Positions 32,086 to 38,875 of a DNA stretch of 38,875 nt are shown here, in pieces. Origin of the DNA: Bacteroidales bacterium. GTDB taxonomy: Bacteria > Bacteroidota > Bacteroidia > Bacteroidales > UBA932. Below the pieces are notes generated by a model. It saw only the letters and a program-made list of their open reading frames with translations. It was not told the DNA's origin and did not search any database. Positions within the stretch are counted from its first letter, which is position 1; each line of letters begins with the position of its first letter. The stretch spans positions 1-38,875 of the forward strand of contig JAFZDJ010000005.1 in the NCBI GenBank assembly GCA_017561265.1, given 5' to 3'. The translations under genes and the position numbers were made by a program.

Positions 32086-33945
32086 ATGCACAAGATTTTT
32101 GACCTGAGGGAAATGGACGTTGACCAGCTCCGTTCACTTGCAGAAGAACTCAAGGTAAAGGGCTTCAAAAAGATGGAGAAAGATGATCTGGTATATGCCA
32201 TTCTCGATGAAGAGGCAAAACTTAATGCCCTGAATGCTCCGGAGAAACCGGCAAAATCAAAAAGAGGCCGTCCTCGCAAGGACGAAAAGCCTGCTCCAGA
32301 AGCAAAATCAGAAGAAAAACCTGCAGAGGCCGAACCTGTTGCAGAAGCAGCACCTGAAGCTAAGGAAAATTCAAAATCATCCACAAAAAAGCGTGGAAGA
32401 AAGCCAAAGAATCCGAAAGACAAGGCTACAGATGAATCTGCTGCTGCACCAGTTAATGAACCTGATACCAAGCCAGTTAACCAACCTGTTACCAAGCCAG
32501 TTGTAAATAAGGAAGCTGAAGTTCAGGCAGAAGAGGTAAAAGAGACAGTGAATGAAACGCCTCAGCCTAAACAGCAACCTAAGCAGAAGAGAGCAAGGAT
32601 TCAGAAAGGACAACCAGCAGCTGAGCCTGTGTCAAAGGACGAACCGGCAGACAAGGTGGAAGAGAATCCGGCAGAAATGACACCTGCTCAGGAAGATAAG
32701 ACACAGAACAACAGTCAGCAGAACGGCAACCGTCATAACGGTCAGAAACATCATCAACAGAATAACAATCAGCACCGTCAGCAGCCGGAGCAGCGTCCGC
32801 AGGAACCTGCGATAGAGTTTGAAGGCGTGGTGGAAGCTACAGGAGTTCTCGAAATTCTCCCTGAGGGTTACGGATTCCTCCGTTCATCAGACTACAATTA
32901 CCTGAACTCTCCTGATGATATCTACGTTTCACAGTATCAGATCAAGCAGCACGCGCTGAAGACAGGAGATACGGTAACAGGAGAGATCCGTCCTCCGAAG
33001 GCAGGTGACAAGTACTTCCCTCTCGTACGGATCAAGTACATCAACGGACGTACTCCTGAGTTCATCCGCGACCGCATTCCGTTTGATTTTCTGACACCGC
33101 TCTTCCCTGAAGAAAAGTTCAATCTCCTTGGCAACGGACACAACGATATGTCATGTCGTATCGTAGACATGTTTACACCTATCGGAAAGGGACAGCGAGG
33201 ACTTATCGTGGCTCAGCCTAAAACCGGTAAGACAATGCTCCTCAAATCGATAGCAAATGCCATCGCTGACAATCATCCTGAAGTATATATGATCGTACTT
33301 CTTATTGACGAGCGTCCTGAGGAGGTGACAGACATGGCCAGAAGCGTCAAGGCTGAAGTGGTTGCATCTACATTCGACGAGCCTGCAGAACGACATGTGA
33401 AGGTGGCCAATATGGTGATTGAAAAGGCTAAGAGAATGGTCGAATGCGGTCACGATGTGGTTATCCTTCTTGATTCGATCACTCGTCTTGCACGTGCTTA
33501 TAACACAGTACAGCCGGCATCAGGAAAGGTACTTTCAGGAGGTGTCGATGCGAATGCTCTCCACAAGCCAAAGAGATTCTTCGGTGCTGCCCGCAACATC
33601 GAGAATGGAGGTTCTCTCACAATCCTTGCAACTGCACTTACAGAGACAGGTTCCAAGATGGATGAAGTAATCTTCGAGGAGTTCAAGGGTACAGGTAACA
33701 TGGAGCTCCAGCTTGACAGAAGACTCGCGAACAAGCGTATCTTCCCTGCTGTTGACGTAACATTGTCAAGTACCCGTCGCGACGATCTTCTCTACTCCCC
33801 TGCTCTTGCCAACCGTATATGGATCATGCGAAAGTTCCTCGCCGACATGAATTGCATCGAAGCAATGGAACTTCTTCAGGACCGCATGCGCAAGTACGGA
33901 ACCAATGACGCCCTCCTTCAGAATATGGATAAGGATGATATGTAA
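32086..33945 (+). CDS. rho: Transcription termination factor Rho with long disordered insertion
   Basis: A 619-residue hexameric RNA helicase that ends transcription. The N-terminal Rho_N fold (about 5-45) is followed by a roughly 195-residue low-complexity insertion (about 48-243). This is Lys/Glu/Pro/Ala-rich at first, with two AT-hook-like cores (RGRPRK 60-65; KRGRKPK 102-108), and ends in an Asn/Gln/His-rich stretch (207-240). Then come the RNA-binding CSD (about 244-320; G-Y-G-F-L-R), Walker A (AQPKTGKT, 376-383), Walker B L-L-D-S-I and the R-loop. E. coli Rho is 419 residues; such insertions are typical of Bacteroidota, and that of Bacteroides thetaiotaomicron is reported to drive phase separation. 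Confidence 0.97.
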   Translation: MHKIFDLREMDVDQLRSLAEELKVKGFKKMEKDDLVYAILDEEAKLNALNAPEKPAKSKRGRPRKDEKPAPEAKSEEKPAEAEPVAEAAPEAKENSKSSTKKRGRKPKNPKDKATDESAAAPVNEPDTKPVNQPVTKPVVNKEAEVQAEEVKETVNETPQPKQQPKQKRARIQKGQPAAEPVSKDEPADKVEENPAEMTPAQEDKTQNNSQQNGNRHNGQKHHQQNNNQHRQQPEQRPQEPAIEFEGVVEATGVLEILPEGYGFLRSSDYNYLNSPDDIYVSQYQIKQHALKTGDTVTGEIRPPKAGDKYFPLVRIKYINGRTPEFIRDRIPFDFLTPLFPEEKFNLLGNGHNDMSCRIVDMFTPIGKGQRGLIVAQPKTGKTMLLKSIANAIADNHPEVYMIVLLIDERPEEVTDMARSVKAEVVASTFDEPAERHVKVANMVIEKAKRMVECGHDVVILLDSITRLARAYNTVQPASGKVLSGGVDANALHKPKRFFGAARNIENGGSLTILATALTETGSKMDEVIFEEFKGTGNMELQLDRRLANKRIFPAVDVTLSSTRRDDLLYSPALANRIWIMRKFLADMNCIEAMELLQDRMRKYGTNDALLQNMDKDDM

Positions 33946-33969
33946 TCATCCATCGATATTATACCATAA

Positions 33970-34022
33970 AAATCACCTGCTGTTGCTCGCTGAATATTTC
34001 GCTTGCCGACAGCAGGTGATTT
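33970..34022. terminator. Bidirectional terminator between rho and the His-rich lipoprotein gene
   Basis: A 14-bp perfect stem (33970-33983 with 34009-34022) with a 25-nt loop, followed by a T-rich run on the plus strand and bordered by an A-run on the other side, so it can stop both converging transcripts. Confidence 0.85.
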
Positions 34023-34040
34023 GTTTTATTTAAAGATCGA

Positions 34041-34574
34041 TTATTTCTTATCGTGATGTCTGTGATGATTTTCCATCTTCTCTTTATCTTTGGCCATATC
34101 GGCTTTTGCATCAGCAATCTGCTTGTCAAACTTCGCCTTCATCTGTTCCTTTGTAAGACCTTTTGTCTCGACTCTGTGCTGTCCTTCCTTGAGTCTGTAT
34201 CTGACCTGATTCTTGAATAATTCGATATTGTCATAAAGTTCAGCCTTTTCAATGGCATTGCGATAGTGGCGAAGAGCACTCATCTGGTCTGGGAAAGTGT
34301 AAACCCTTTCAGCAGCAACACATACGTCTCCATCGAAAGTATATGCCTTCACATCAACTATTCCATCATAAATATGGGTGTATACAAGCGTACTGTCAAT
34401 GACATCGACTCTCATCACATCCGGGCTGTGCTGCTTGATTGCCTTATCCATGAACTCGCGCTCCTGCTTGAACGGCTCATTCATTGCTTTTCTTTCCTGC
34501 TCTGCATTTGTGTGGCAGGCTGTCATTGCGGCTAAGACAGCCACACTTGACGCTACTAACATGATTCTTTTCAT
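34041..34574 (-). CDS. Putative lipoprotein with His-rich tail, unknown function
   Basis: A 177-residue protein with a lipoprotein signal (M-K-R-I-M-L-V-A-S-S-V ... M-T-A-C, Cys20). The mature part is charged and mainly helical with a beta-rich middle (about 50-95). It ends in a Lys/Glu/Asp coiled segment and a His cluster (E-N-H-H-R-H-H-D-K-K) that could bind metal. No known family is recognised. It is a single gene facing rho across a shared terminator; its upstream region (34575-34651) holds no good TAnnTTTG site. Periplasmic or outer-membrane attachment is expected from the signal only. Confidence 0.75.
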   Translation of the reverse strand: MKRIMLVASSVAVLAAMTACHTNAEQERKAMNEPFKQEREFMDKAIKQHSPDVMRVDVIDSTLVYTHIYDGIVDVKAYTFDGDVCVAAERVYTFPDQMSALRHYRNAIEKAELYDNIELFKNQVRYRLKEGQHRVETKGLTKEQMKAKFDKQIADAKADMAKDKEKMENHHRHHDKK

Positions 34575-34651
34575 AACAACTAATAATTTAAAAACACACT
34601 ATCGGCACAGAAGTCAATTTCTATGCCTTTCAATGATATTTAAAGAATTAT

Positions 34652-34659
34652 TAAATTTG
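34652..34659 (+). promoter_or_regulatory. Putative -7 element of the EamA-transporter promoter
   Basis: TAAATTTG 20 nt before the ATG at 34679; no TTG at the usual distance. Confidence 0.45.
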
Positions 34660-34678
34660 CAGGATTAAAAGCAGGTTC

Positions 34679-35581
34679 ATGAAAGACAGGAATACTTTGT
34701 CCGGACACATTGCATGCTTTACAGCATATGCAATATTCGGAGTCAATATAATAGTATGCAAGGACTTGACCAGCGGCCATCTGATCTCGCCTATTGCTAT
34801 TTTCACACTGAGATCGCTCGGAGCGGGACTTATGTTCTGGATCCTTTCACTATTTCTACCTTACGAAAAGGTTGAGAAACAGGACTATCTGAAAATATTG
34901 GCCGCAGCATTTCTCGGGTATTTCGTGACTCAGCTGACCTTCCTCATGGCCATTCCTGATGTCACACCAATGCATTGTTCGATCATAAGTTCAATGTCTC
35001 CTATATATACGATGTTCATAGCAGCAATTGTACTGAAGGAGCCTTTAAGCTGGCAGAAAGCAGGTGGAGTCGCGCTAAGCCTTTGCGGAATACTCTTTCT
35101 GATATTAAACAATGCATCCGGCAGTTCGGGAATAACAGAGAGTACGCTTTCCGGTATTTCCCTGATGTTTCTCAACAGCCTGAGCTTTTCCCTGTATCTT
35201 GGAATCTTCAAACCGGTAATCGCGAAATACTCGGTCGTAACATTCATGAAATGGATATTTCTGTTCTCAGCCCTGATGTCCCTGCCGCTTTCGTTCCGTG
35301 AAGTGTTCTCATTCGGATGGACACAGATTCCAGCTGAGCAGATGTGGGAACTGGGTTATCTGATCGTATTCGCTACATTCATGAGTTATTTTCTCATTCC
35401 TTTCGGTCAGAAACGCATCCGGCCCACTCTGGTAAGCATGTACAGTTATATTCAGCCGATAATAGCAACTGTCATCAGCGTCATAATAGGAATGGATATC
35501 CTTACATGGCAGAAAGTGCTGGCTGCAGCCCTGGTATTCGGTGGTGTCATCGTCGTCAGCCGAAGTCGCTCTAAGTCATAA
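34679..35581 (+). CDS. DMT-superfamily (EamA) transporter
   Basis: A 300-residue inner-membrane protein with about ten hydrophobic helices arranged as two EamA repeats (about 8-140 and 155-292). The N-terminal repeat shows F-T-A-Y-A-I-F-G-V-N, then T-L-R-S-L-G-A-G; helix 4-5 contains the family's L-K-E-P-L-S-W-Q-K-A-G-G. The second repeat ends with Y-I-Q-P-I-I-A-T-V-I-S and a matching W-Q-K-V-L-A-A-A-L-V-F-G-G-V. Members export amino acids, purines or other metabolites; the substrate cannot be predicted. It is a single gene with a terminator right behind it. Confidence 0.93.
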   Translation: MKDRNTLSGHIACFTAYAIFGVNIIVCKDLTSGHLISPIAIFTLRSLGAGLMFWILSLFLPYEKVEKQDYLKILAAAFLGYFVTQLTFLMAIPDVTPMHCSIISSMSPIYTMFIAAIVLKEPLSWQKAGGVALSLCGILFLILNNASGSSGITESTLSGISLMFLNSLSFSLYLGIFKPVIAKYSVVTFMKWIFLFSALMSLPLSFREVFSFGWTQIPAEQMWELGYLIVFATFMSYFLIPFGQKRIRPTLVSMYSYIQPIIATVISVIIGMDILTWQKVLAAALVFGGVIVVSRSRSKS

Positions 35582-35587
35582 AACAAG

Positions 35588-35613
35588 AATGGCCCGCATT
35601 ACTGCAGGCCATT
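35588..35613. terminator. Bidirectional terminator between the EamA gene and carB
   Basis: AATGGCC (35588-35594) pairs with GGCCATT (35607-35613); inside, GCA/TGC also pair across one C-A mismatch, leaving a 4-nt loop. T-rich runs follow on both strands, and convergent genes lie on either side. Confidence 0.8.
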
Positions 35614-35631
35614 ATTTAATTTCGTAATCCG

Positions 35632-38600
35632 TTAATACTGATCCCAGCTCTTGATCTGGATGTCATCAATTGACATAGCACAGAATGCACGGATAAACGC
35701 AGTTGCAAGACGTGCATTTGTAATGAGCGGAATATTGAAGTCAATCGCTGCGCGACGTACATGATATCCGTTTGTCAACTCTCTGTGTGAGAAGTTCTTA
35801 GGAATATTTATCACGAGATCGAGCTCCTTGTTTGCAAGCATCTCCATCGCCTGCTTGTACTGTCCTGCAAGCTCCGGATCCTGTGCCTCTGTAGGCCAGA
35901 TGACACGCTCAGCAGGAACGCCGTTCTCAACGAGATACTTCGCAGATCCCTCTGTTCCATAAATCTTGTAGCCTCTTTCATGGAGAAGACGGCAGGCATT
36001 GAGAAGATCGGCCTTCTGAAGGGCATTACCTGAAGAGATAAGGATATTCTTCTTAGGGATCTCGTATCCTACTGAAAGCATTGAGTTGAGGAGAGCTTCG
36101 TTGAAGTCGTCACCGATACATCCAACCTCACCGGTAGAGTGCATGTCCACACCAAGTACAGGGTCTGCCTGCTGGAGACGCGAGAATGAGAACTGTGATG
36201 ACTTGATACCAACATAATCAAGGTCAAACGCAGACTTGCGTGGAGCAGCCGGCTTAAGGCCGAGCATTGCCTTGGTTGCAAGCTCGATCATATTGATCTT
36301 GAGAACCTTGGAAACGAATGGGAAGCTTCGTGAAGCACGGAGGTTACACTCGATCACCTTGATGTAGTTATCCTTGGCAAGGAACTGGATGTTGAATGGT
36401 CCTGTGATCTCAAGCGCCGAAGCGATCTTCTTGGCGATCTTCTTGATGCGACGTACAGTCTCTACATACAGCTTCTGAGGAGGGAACTGGATTGTAGCGT
36501 CACCTGAGTGTACACCGGCGAACTCCACATGCTCAGAGATTGCATATGCGATTACCTCACCACCGTCAGCAACAGCATCGAACTCAATCTCCTTGCAGCG
36601 CTGCATGAACTCAGACATCACAACAGGGTGTTTCTCAGACACTTCCGCAGCAAGACCAAGGAAGTTGCGAAGCTCCTCATGGTTGTAGCATACATTCATT
36701 GCCGCACCTGAAAGCACATATGAAGGACGAACGAGAACTGGGAAGCCTACCTGTTCGATGAACTGATCTACCTCATCGAAGTTTGTAAGCTCCTTCCACT
36801 TAGGCTGGTCGATGCCGAGAGCGTCCACGATAGAAGAGAACTTGTGACGGTCCTCAGCCTTGTCGATTGATGTAGCCTTTGTTCCGAGAATGTTGACCTT
36901 GTTCTGATCAAGACGGAGAGCAAGGTTGTTAGGAATCTGACCTCCTACAGAAACAACTGTTCCATGTGGATTCTCGAGGTCATGGATATCCATCACACGC
37001 TCGAATGTGAGTTCGTCGAAGTAGAGACGGTCACACATATCGTAGTCGGTAGACACTGTCTCCGGGTTATAGTTGATCATGACTCCTCTATATCCCTGAT
37101 TACGGATGGTCTGCAGTGCATTGACCGAACACCAGTCGAACTCTACAGATGAACCGATACGGTATGCACCTGAACCGAGTACGATTACTGAATTCTTATC
37201 GTGCTGATACTTGACGTCATTGAAGTTACCACCGTAAGTAAGATAGAGGTAGTTTGTCGCTGCCGGATAGTCAGCTGCAAGGGTATCTATCTGCTTCACA
37301 CATGGTACGATACCGTTAGCCTTACGGAAAGCACGTACGATATCCTCGGCCATTTCGGTATCCATTCCCTTATAAAGGGCATTTGCCACCTGAACATCAG
37401 AGAATCCCTGAACCTTTGCCTTCTTGAGAAGGTCGAGAGGCATCTGCTCGCAGTTGTTATACTGGCTCATCTCCTTATGAGTCTCGACAATGCCCATCAG
37501 CTTGTTAAGGAACCACTTGTCGATCTTTGTAAGAGCATGAATCTGATCGACGGTATAGCCGGCCTGCATTGCCTTGCTGATGACAAAAATGCGGTTATCT
37601 GTAGGCTCGTTAAGTGCCTGATCTATATCATCAACCTTGATCTCCTTATTGCCCACGAATCCGTTTGCACCCTGACCGATCATACGGAGACCCTTCTGGA
37701 TGATCTCCTCAAAGTTACGTCCGAGCGACATCACCTCACCGACAGACTTCATGCTTGAACCGATCTTGCGTGATACGCCTGTGAACTTGGAGAGGTCCCA
37801 TCTAGGGATTTTAGCCACGACATAGTCGAGAGCAGGTTCAAAGAATGCAGGGGTCTGCTTTGTCACTGAGTTCTGGATGTCGAAGAGACCGTAGCCGAGA
37901 CCGATCTTAGCTGCAACGAAGGCAATCGGGAAACCTGTAGCCTTGGATGCGAGAGCTGAAGAACGGCTGAGACGTGCGTTCATCTCGATCACGTAATATT
38001 CCATTGAATCAGTGTCGTAAGCGTATTGTACATTACACTCACCCACGATGCCGATGTGTCGTACCATCTTGATTGCAAGGTCGTGGAGGAACTGACACTC
38101 CTTTGCGCTAAGTGTCTGTGTAGGAGCGACTACGATGGATTCACCGGTATGAATTCCAAGCGGATCGAAATTCTCCATGTTACAGATTGCGATACAGTTG
38201 TCATAACGGTCACGCATCACCTCGTACTCGATCTCCTTCCAGCCCTTGAGAGACTTCTCAACGAGCACCTGAGGAGAGAATGAGAATGAGCTTTCACAAA
38301 GAGTAACGAGTTCCTCTTCATTGTTGCAGAAACCTGATCCGAGACCTCCGAGGGCATATGCAGCACGCACAATCACCGGATATCCAAGTTCCTTTGCAGC
38401 CTCTTTTGCGGCCTCGACAGTCTCCACAGCGTGCGACTTGATAGTCTTTACGTTGATCTCTGCGAGCTTTGCGTTGAAGAATTCACGGTCCTCCGTATCC
38501 ATGATCGCCTGAACAGGAGTACCAAGTACCTTTACATTATATTTATCAAGGATACCTGCCTCATAGAGATCCACGCCGCAGTTCAAGGCTGTCTGGCCAC

Positions 38601-38868
38601 CGAATGCGAGGAGGATGCCCTGAGGAGCTTCCTTCTGAATCACCTTCTCTACAAAGTATGCTGTTACGGGGAGGAAGTATACCTTGTCTGCAACCTGCTC
38701 AGATGTCTGGACAGTCGCGATGTTCGGGTTGATGAGGATGGTCTCGATGCCTTCCTCCTTAAGGGCCTTGAGGGCCTGTGATCCTGAGTAGTCAAACTCT
38801 CCGGCCTGACCGATCTTGAGTGCTCCCGAACCGAGCACGAGGACTTTCTTTATGCTGTTGTCAATCAT
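35632..38868 (-). CDS. carB: Carbamoyl-phosphate synthase large subunit CarB
   Basis: A complete 1078-residue subunit; the ATG at 38868 is 7 nt from the window end, so carA and the promoter are outside. It makes carbamoyl phosphate from ammonia (delivered by CarA), bicarbonate and two ATP, for arginine and pyrimidines. Two homologous ATP-grasp halves are seen, each opening with a phosphate-binding strand (V-L-V-L-G-S-G-A-L-K-I-G-Q-A-G-E-F-D-Y-S at 8; V-I-V-L-G-S-G-A-Y-R-I-G-S-S-V-E-F-D-W-C near 570) and containing E-I-E-Y-E-V and E-I-E-F-D-A. The oligomerisation region lies between (about 405-555). The C-terminal MGS-like regulatory domain is about 940-1078. The length is normal. Confidence 0.98.
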   Translation of the reverse strand: MIDNSIKKVLVLGSGALKIGQAGEFDYSGSQALKALKEEGIETILINPNIATVQTSEQVADKVYFLPVTAYFVEKVIQKEAPQGILLAFGGQTALNCGVDLYEAGILDKYNVKVLGTPVQAIMDTEDREFFNAKLAEINVKTIKSHAVETVEAAKEAAKELGYPVIVRAAYALGGLGSGFCNNEEELVTLCESSFSFSPQVLVEKSLKGWKEIEYEVMRDRYDNCIAICNMENFDPLGIHTGESIVVAPTQTLSAKECQFLHDLAIKMVRHIGIVGECNVQYAYDTDSMEYYVIEMNARLSRSSALASKATGFPIAFVAAKIGLGYGLFDIQNSVTKQTPAFFEPALDYVVAKIPRWDLSKFTGVSRKIGSSMKSVGEVMSLGRNFEEIIQKGLRMIGQGANGFVGNKEIKVDDIDQALNEPTDNRIFVISKAMQAGYTVDQIHALTKIDKWFLNKLMGIVETHKEMSQYNNCEQMPLDLLKKAKVQGFSDVQVANALYKGMDTEMAEDIVRAFRKANGIVPCVKQIDTLAADYPAATNYLYLTYGGNFNDVKYQHDKNSVIVLGSGAYRIGSSVEFDWCSVNALQTIRNQGYRGVMINYNPETVSTDYDMCDRLYFDELTFERVMDIHDLENPHGTVVSVGGQIPNNLALRLDQNKVNILGTKATSIDKAEDRHKFSSIVDALGIDQPKWKELTNFDEVDQFIEQVGFPVLVRPSYVLSGAAMNVCYNHEELRNFLGLAAEVSEKHPVVMSEFMQRCKEIEFDAVADGGEVIAYAISEHVEFAGVHSGDATIQFPPQKLYVETVRRIKKIAKKIASALEITGPFNIQFLAKDNYIKVIECNLRASRSFPFVSKVLKINMIELATKAMLGLKPAAPRKSAFDLDYVGIKSSQFSFSRLQQADPVLGVDMHSTGEVGCIGDDFNEALLNSMLSVGYEIPKKNILISSGNALQKADLLNACRLLHERGYKIYGTEGSAKYLVENGVPAERVIWPTEAQDPELAGQYKQAMEMLANKELDLVINIPKNFSHRELTNGYHVRRAAIDFNIPLITNARLATAFIRAFCAMSIDDIQIKSWDQY

Positions 38869-38875
38869 AATCTTA

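Noticed and set aside
32067..32495. Ser/Ala/Gly/Phe-rich minus-strand frame opposite the Rho insertion
   Set aside because: Its low-complexity composition is simply the complement of the Lys/Glu/Ala/Pro-rich Rho insertion.
37201..37758. 185-codon plus-strand frame inside carB
   Set aside because: It is antisense to the conserved CarB oligomerisation region, with no domain; a shadow.

Overview
The window looks like a chromosomal segment of a Bacteroidota bacterium, most likely an uncultured gut-type Bacteroidales. The evidence is a set of promoters matching the Bacteroidota sigma-ABfr pattern (TTG, about 19-20 nt, TAnnTTTG). Gene content agrees: a Rho with a long N/Q-rich insertion, an LptD-type outer-membrane assembly protein, a PPi-type phosphofructokinase, a Big_5 Ig-like lipoprotein, a DUF3810 protein and a TPR/HTH lipoprotein regulator. 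Most of the window is housekeeping. No phage, conjugative element, CRISPR array, rRNA or tRNA was recognised.

Layout. (1) 1-1160: 3' end of a chloramphenicol-acetyltransferase-like gene, convergent with a MerR/GyrI-type regulator. (2) 1193-2615: PPi-type phosphofructokinase with its own promoter and terminator. (3) 2652-12222: a tightly packed plus-strand operon of ligA, hotdog thioesterase, yihY/brkB, rel/spoT, Big_5 lipoprotein, outer-membrane protein and ispG. It ends in a perfect 28-bp palindrome that also encodes the end of the converging gene. (4) 17198-12219, minus strand: rsfS, ftsH, cdsA, psd and a CNNM/CBS transporter-like gene, divergent from birA. (5) 18035-19603: a REP-associated tyrosine transposase (RAYT) flanked by hairpin repeats, including two tandem copies of a unit of about 185 bp. 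This is the most accessory-like part of the window.

(6) 22156-19578, minus strand: an apparent operon of small membrane proteins (possible 20-aa peptide, PH-like protein, DUF2007 protein, 4-TM protein, DUF3810 metallopeptidase-like protein). (7) 25236-22237, minus strand: pepD, rpe and an unusually short lipoprotein/TM/HTH regulator; a widespread REP-like motif lies between pepD and rpe. (8) 29048-25310, minus strand: N-acetylmuramoyl-L-alanine amidase, mlaD and dnaA. (9) 29064-33945, plus strand: lptD and rho, rho with its own promoter and a structured leader. (10) 34041-38868: His-rich lipoprotein (-), EamA transporter (+) and complete carB (-).

Functional themes are envelope biogenesis (LptD, amidase, MlaD, CdsA, Psd, FtsH, outer-membrane proteins), replication and repair (DnaA, LigA), stringent response (Rel), transcription termination (Rho) and core metabolism (PFK, Rpe, BirA, IspG, CarB). 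The best candidates for undescribed biology are the RAYT/REP island, the symmetric ispG/CNNM terminator, the small-membrane-protein operon with its possible leader peptide, and the rho leader.
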